Source: an uncultured Bacilli bacterium (lineage in GTDB: Bacteria; Bacillota_I; Bacilli_A; RF39; UBA660). Taken from it: a DNA stretch of 16,191 bases. Of the stretch, positions 13,567-16,191 are shown one piece after another. The notes below the pieces were generated by a model. The model did no database searches, had not been told where the DNA came from, and saw nothing but the letters and a program-made list of their open reading frames with translations. The stretch covers positions 1-16,191 of the forward strand of contig CAKONF010000026.1 in NCBI GenBank assembly GCA_934097015.1, read 5' to 3'. Position 1 is the first letter of the stretch; the number at the start of each line of letters is the position of its first letter. Made by a program: the position numbers and the translations under genes.

Positions 13567-13651
13567 AAAAAAGGCTTTATACTTCTCTCTCGACCTCGAA
13601 AATTTGTTCGGGGGGGGGGGTATGAAAAGAAGTAAAAATAAAGCCTTTTTT
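13567..13651 (+). ncRNA. Poly-G leader hairpin, copy B (11 G)
   Basis: A perfect 14-bp outer stem AAAAAAGGCTTTAT (13567-13580) / ATAAAGCCTTTTTT (13638-13651) encloses ACTTCT/AGAAGT (13581-13586 with 13628-13633) and an inner stem CCTCGAA/TTCGGGG. The inner 3' strand runs into 11 consecutive G (13610-13620). The opposing CTCTCTC stretch can pair with G in several registers, so tract length could change the fold. The T-rich end makes it a potential terminator in the 5' leader of the surface gene, about 130 bases after the promoter. The stem differs from copy C by a compensating pair (GGC/GCC versus GAC/GTC). It resembles no RNA family I recognise. Confidence 0.65.
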
Positions 13652-13668
13652 GTGTGAATATATAACTA

Positions 13669-13712
13669 GTACTACAAGCACATGGCAAATTATATTAAAA
13701 AGGTTATATAAT
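13669..13712 (+). promoter_or_regulatory. Possible second promoter after hairpin B
   Basis: A 24-base block starting GTACTACAAGCACATGGCAA (13669-13692) recurs before the next gene (15660-15683) with three differences, and each is followed by TATAAT (13707-13712 and 15697-15702). The -35 is not convincing (GGCAAA at 17 bases). If real, the hairpin transcript would be a separate small RNA rather than a leader. Confidence 0.35.
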
Positions 13713-13749
13713 ATATTTATTAAAATACGAAAGGATAAGGTAGTATAAA

Positions 13750-15435
13750 ATGAGTAGGAAACAACGTATTATATTAAGTACAACAGGAATATTTTTAGTA
13801 CTTTTAATTCTTGTAGGATTAACATACGCATACTTTTTAACAAGAATAAAAGGAAATACAAATGATAAAAGTATAAGTGTATCAACAGCAAACTTAGAAT
13901 TAAAATATGATGATATAGAACAAGTATTAATAAGTGAAGAGAATGTAGAACCGGGTAAAACATGGACTAAAAAATTTAGTGCAACAAACACAGGAAGTAA
14001 AAAAGTAGAGTCATATGGAGTTGCACTAGAAAATGTAATAAATACATTAGAAAGAACAGAAGATTTAGTATATACATTAAATTGTACTAGTAGTTTAGGG
14101 ACTACTTGTAATAAAGTAGAAACAGAACAAGAATTTCCTGTAGTTGGAAAAATACTAATCACAAATTCAATAGAATCAAAAGAAGTACAAAGTTATGAAT
14201 TAACAATTACATATAAAGAACAAAATATAGATCAAAGTGTAGATATGAATAAAGAATTCAGTGCAAAAGTTAATTTAGCAAATCCAAGTACTTTTGGAGC
14301 ACTAGGAAGTGGAACACTTGCAAGTGCAATAATAGACAACGGTGCTAATGTAAAAATAAGCGCTACTGAAACTAAAAATACAAAAACAATTAAATATGCA
14401 GTAAATACAAGTAATGCTGCAGATGGATCATCATGGAATGAAGAAATAAATGATTTTACAAATGATGGTTTATTCAGAGCGTTAGATGACTATGGAATAA
14501 GTTATTACTTTAGAGGACCTATTACAAATAATTATGTATCTTTTAAGGGAATGAAATGGCAAATAATACGTATTAATGGAGATGGTAGTATTAGATTAGC
14601 ATCAACAGCACCCGTTGGAAATTCTTTTTACAATGAAAAAATGGTCGATAACGCATATGCAGGATACATGTATGGGCTAACTGGTGTAGAAACAAATGAA
14701 GAAAGATGCTTGAAATTAAATGAAAGTAATGTGGTAGAAAATATAATAAGCACATATAGTACAAAGGAAACTTGTGAGGCAAATGGTGGAACGTGGACTA
14801 CAAATGGATATGAAGCTACACATGCAAATATAAAAAATTCTACAATAAAAGATTTCTTAGATAATTGGTACAGCACTAACTTAGTTGGCAAAACTAATAC
14901 AAATGGTGAGTTATATACAGATTACATATCTGATGAAATATTTTGTAATGATAAAACAATAAATAACGGAAAAGGTTATGGAAATAATTTAACATATTAT
15001 TCTGGTTATACAAGAATTAGTGATAATAGATGGAAATCTCCTACTTTTATGTGTGCAAATGGAACAAACAACGATTTATCAAGATTTACAGTAGAAAAAC
15101 AAATTTTAAAAAATGGAAACGTTACAAATGGAAAATTAACATATCCAGTAGGTTTATTGTCTGGTGATGAAGCAAGGTATGCAGGAAGTATTTATGGTTA
15201 TTATAAAATAACAATTTCATTAAGATACAACGGATGGACAATGACACCACATTACTATGAGCCAGACAAGTATCAACTTATTTATATTATTGATTCATCG
15301 CATCCTATATGGGCAAATTCTTCAAATAATCAAAAAAAAGATATTCACCCTGTAATAAATCTAAAAAAAGACGTACTTATAGAAAGCGGAGATGGAACAA
15401 GTTCAAATCCTTATACAATTAAACTTACTAATTAA
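13750..15435 (+). CDS. TasA/camelysin-like signal-anchored surface protein with DUF6273-like C-terminal domain
   Basis: This 561-residue protein begins MSRKQR, then a hydrophobic segment (residues 7-28, ending LVGLTYAYF) of the kind in TasA/camelysin relatives. A beta-sandwich (about 40-180) has ISVSTANLEL, NVEPGKTWTKKFSATNTG and YGVALENV. After a linker with GSGTLASAII, the C-terminal half (about 235-561) is the widespread DUF6273-like module of Bacillota surface proteins: YYFRGPITNNYVSFKGMKWQ, IIRINGDGSIRLAS, DFLDNWYSTNL, YPVGLLSGDEARYAG, W.MTPHY and a final HPVINLKKDVLIESGDGTSSNPY. Cysteines occur in likely disulfide pairs. It is the first of two tandem paralogues with nearly identical N-termini, each behind a poly-G leader hairpin. 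Role: probably host- or matrix-facing surface structure, perhaps variably expressed. Start chosen by homology to the next copy and an RBS-like AAGGATAAGG. Confidence 0.8.
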   Translation: MSRKQRIILSTTGIFLVLLILVGLTYAYFLTRIKGNTNDKSISVSTANLELKYDDIEQVLISEENVEPGKTWTKKFSATNTGSKKVESYGVALENVINTLERTEDLVYTLNCTSSLGTTCNKVETEQEFPVVGKILITNSIESKEVQSYELTITYKEQNIDQSVDMNKEFSAKVNLANPSTFGALGSGTLASAIIDNGANVKISATETKNTKTIKYAVNTSNAADGSSWNEEINDFTNDGLFRALDDYGISYYFRGPITNNYVSFKGMKWQIIRINGDGSIRLASTAPVGNSFYNEKMVDNAYAGYMYGLTGVETNEERCLKLNESNVVENIISTYSTKETCEANGGTWTTNGYEATHANIKNSTIKDFLDNWYSTNLVGKTNTNGELYTDYISDEIFCNDKTINNGKGYGNNLTYYSGYTRISDNRWKSPTFMCANGTNNDLSRFTVEKQILKNGNVTNGKLTYPVGLLSGDEARYAGSIYGYYKITISLRYNGWTMTPHYYEPDKYQLIYIIDSSHPIWANSSNNQKKDIHPVINLKKDVLIESGDGTSSNPYTIKLTN

Positions 15436-15445
15436 TAAAAAAGTA

Positions 15446-15474
15446 TTTACAAAAGGCACTAGTTTTGATATATT
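15446..15474 (+). promoter_or_regulatory. Promoter of cassette C leader
   Basis: TTTACA (15446-15451), 17 bases, TATATT (15469-15474), then AAGGTAGAAATAC, matching the promoter of cassette B. It lies 11 bases after the stop codon of the preceding gene. Confidence 0.7.
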
Positions 15475-15532
15475 ATATTTAAGGTAGAAATACCTAAAAG
15501 CAAATTTTCTATTCATAAAAAAAGATGATATG

Positions 15533-15614
15533 AGACTTTATACTTCTCTCTCGACCTCGAAAATTTGTTCGGGGGGGGGGGGTATAAACAAGAAGTAAAA
15601 ATAAAGTCTTTTTT
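15533..15614 (+). ncRNA. Poly-G leader hairpin, copy C (12 G)
   Basis: AGACTTTAT (15533-15541) pairs with ATAAAGTCT (15601-15609), then ACTTCT with AGAAGT (15542-15547 and 15591-15596), with the same CCTCGAA/TTCGGGG inner stem and 12 consecutive G (15571-15582). T's run to 15614. The inner 50 bases match copy B almost exactly apart from one extra G, whereas the outer stem shows a compensatory pair change. The homologous ATG in the leader ends after two codons here, so a leader peptide across the tract is not conserved. Confidence 0.65.
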
Positions 15615-15739
15615 GTGTGAAAAAATGACAAATTATTTTATATTAATAATGTATAGTTGGTACTATAAGCCCATGGTAAATTAAATTATAAAAAGATATA
15701 ATATAATTGTCATAATAAAAGAAAGGTAGTGAGTATATT

Positions 15740-16191
15740 ATGAATAGAAAGCAGAAGATAATAGTAAGTACAACAGGAATATTTTTAGTACTTTTAATTC
15801 TTGTAGGATTAACTTACGCATATTTCTTAACTAGAATAAATGGAAATACAAATGATAAAAGTATAAGTGTATCAACAGCAAACTTAGAATTAGTATATGC
15901 TGATGTAAATGATACATTAATAAGTGCAACAAATGTAGAACCAGGTGTTAGTTTTACAAAAATGTTTAGTGCAACAAATAATGGTAATAAGAAAATAGAT
16001 GAATATGGAGTTGCATTAGAGAATGTAGTTAATACATTAACAGAAACTAAAGACTTAGTATATACAATATCATGTACTCAATATTTAAAACAAGGATATA
16101 GTATTACAAAAGACGGAAATAATTACACAGTAAATGGAACAGCGAGTGGAACATGTAATGGAGTAAGTGAAGAACAAATATTTCCAACAAT
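15740..16191 (+). CDS. Second TasA/camelysin-like surface protein, 3' end outside the window
   Basis: From ATG 15740 the frame stays open to the window edge (150 codons): MNRKQKIIVSTTGIFLVLLI, a LTYAYF segment, then ISVSTANLEL and NVEPG motifs as in the gene at 13750. The first 55 residues are nearly identical at DNA level to that gene; after about residue 60 the two diverge, with an extra loop (CTQYLKQGYSITKDGNNYTV). An RBS-like GAAAGGTAGTGAG precedes the start. The C-terminal half is not visible, so whether it also ends in a DUF6273-like module is unknown. Confidence 0.75.
   Translation, partial: MNRKQKIIVSTTGIFLVLLILVGLTYAYFLTRINGNTNDKSISVSTANLELVYADVNDTLISATNVEPGVSFTKMFSATNNGNKKIDEYGVALENVVNTLTETKDLVYTISCTQYLKQGYSITKDGNNYTVNGTASGTCNGVSEEQIFPT

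Noticed and set aside
13610..13620. Poly-G run as a sequencing artefact
   Set aside because: Two-colour short reads can add false G, but here G runs lie inside two independently placed copies with matching flanks on both sides. The exact count may be uncertain, although the tract itself is likely real.
13564..13635. Leader peptide across the poly-G tract in copy B (MKKGFILLSRPRKFVRGGGY, then EKK)
   Set aside because: It has no ribosome binding site, and in copy C the same ATG stops after two codons. A different frame is open there, so the peptide is not conserved. A structural or slippage role for the G tract is preferred.

Overview
The window is very AT-rich (G+C visibly well under a third), uses TGA only as a stop, and has strong AGGAGG-type ribosome binding sites and sigma-A-like promoters. 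With signal-anchor surface proteins and families common in Bacillota, it looks like chromosome from an uncultured, gut-type, low-GC Bacillota (an RF39/Mollicutes-like Bacilli or AT-rich Clostridia lineage). The sequence alone does not settle which.

Layout. Positions 1-3558 (minus strand): a tightly overlapping three-gene operon, radical SAM DNA-repair-family protein > DUF4130 partner > GroEL-like chaperonin. It has a clear promoter loaded with palindromes and a clear terminator. At the left edge only the start codon of another minus-strand gene is visible. Positions 3559-4128: small-ORF region with a 54-residue exported peptide whose terminator is nested in its 3' end. Positions 4129-6824: two surface proteins with signal peptides and C-terminal NPxTVD + membrane + Lys/Arg tails. 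Positions 6840-7062: a decayed surface-gene cassette (leader hairpin joined to the last codons of a gene). Positions 7121-9968: two 127-residue single-domain DUF11-like proteins flanking a 616-residue beta-helix protein; none has a signal peptide. Positions 10083-10400: an RNHCP zinc-ribbon protein. Positions 10443-11186: a complete type III toxin-antitoxin locus of the CptIN kind (promoter, two 50-nt pseudoknot repeats, attenuating terminator, endoribonuclease toxin). Positions 11218-11944: overlapping ASCH-domain and DUF4186 genes. Positions 12006-13457: a short RelA/SpoT homologue whose hydrolase motifs are intact but whose synthetase site carries a Glu-to-Gln change. Positions 13483-16191: two tandem cassettes, each promoter > structured leader with a poly-G tract inside a terminator-like hairpin > TasA/camelysin-like signal-anchored surface protein. 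The second gene runs off the window.

Most interesting: (1) the repeated leader element with 11 or 12 consecutive G in an otherwise extremely AT-rich sequence, with a covarying outer stem ending in a T-run, placed 5' of each surface gene and present as a decayed copy at 6843-6920. It looks like a slippage-prone, possibly phase-variable attenuator or small RNA. (2) The CptIN toxin-antitoxin locus. (3) The hydrolase-biased RSH. (4) The rSAM/DUF4130/chaperonin operon with operator-like palindromes in its promoter.
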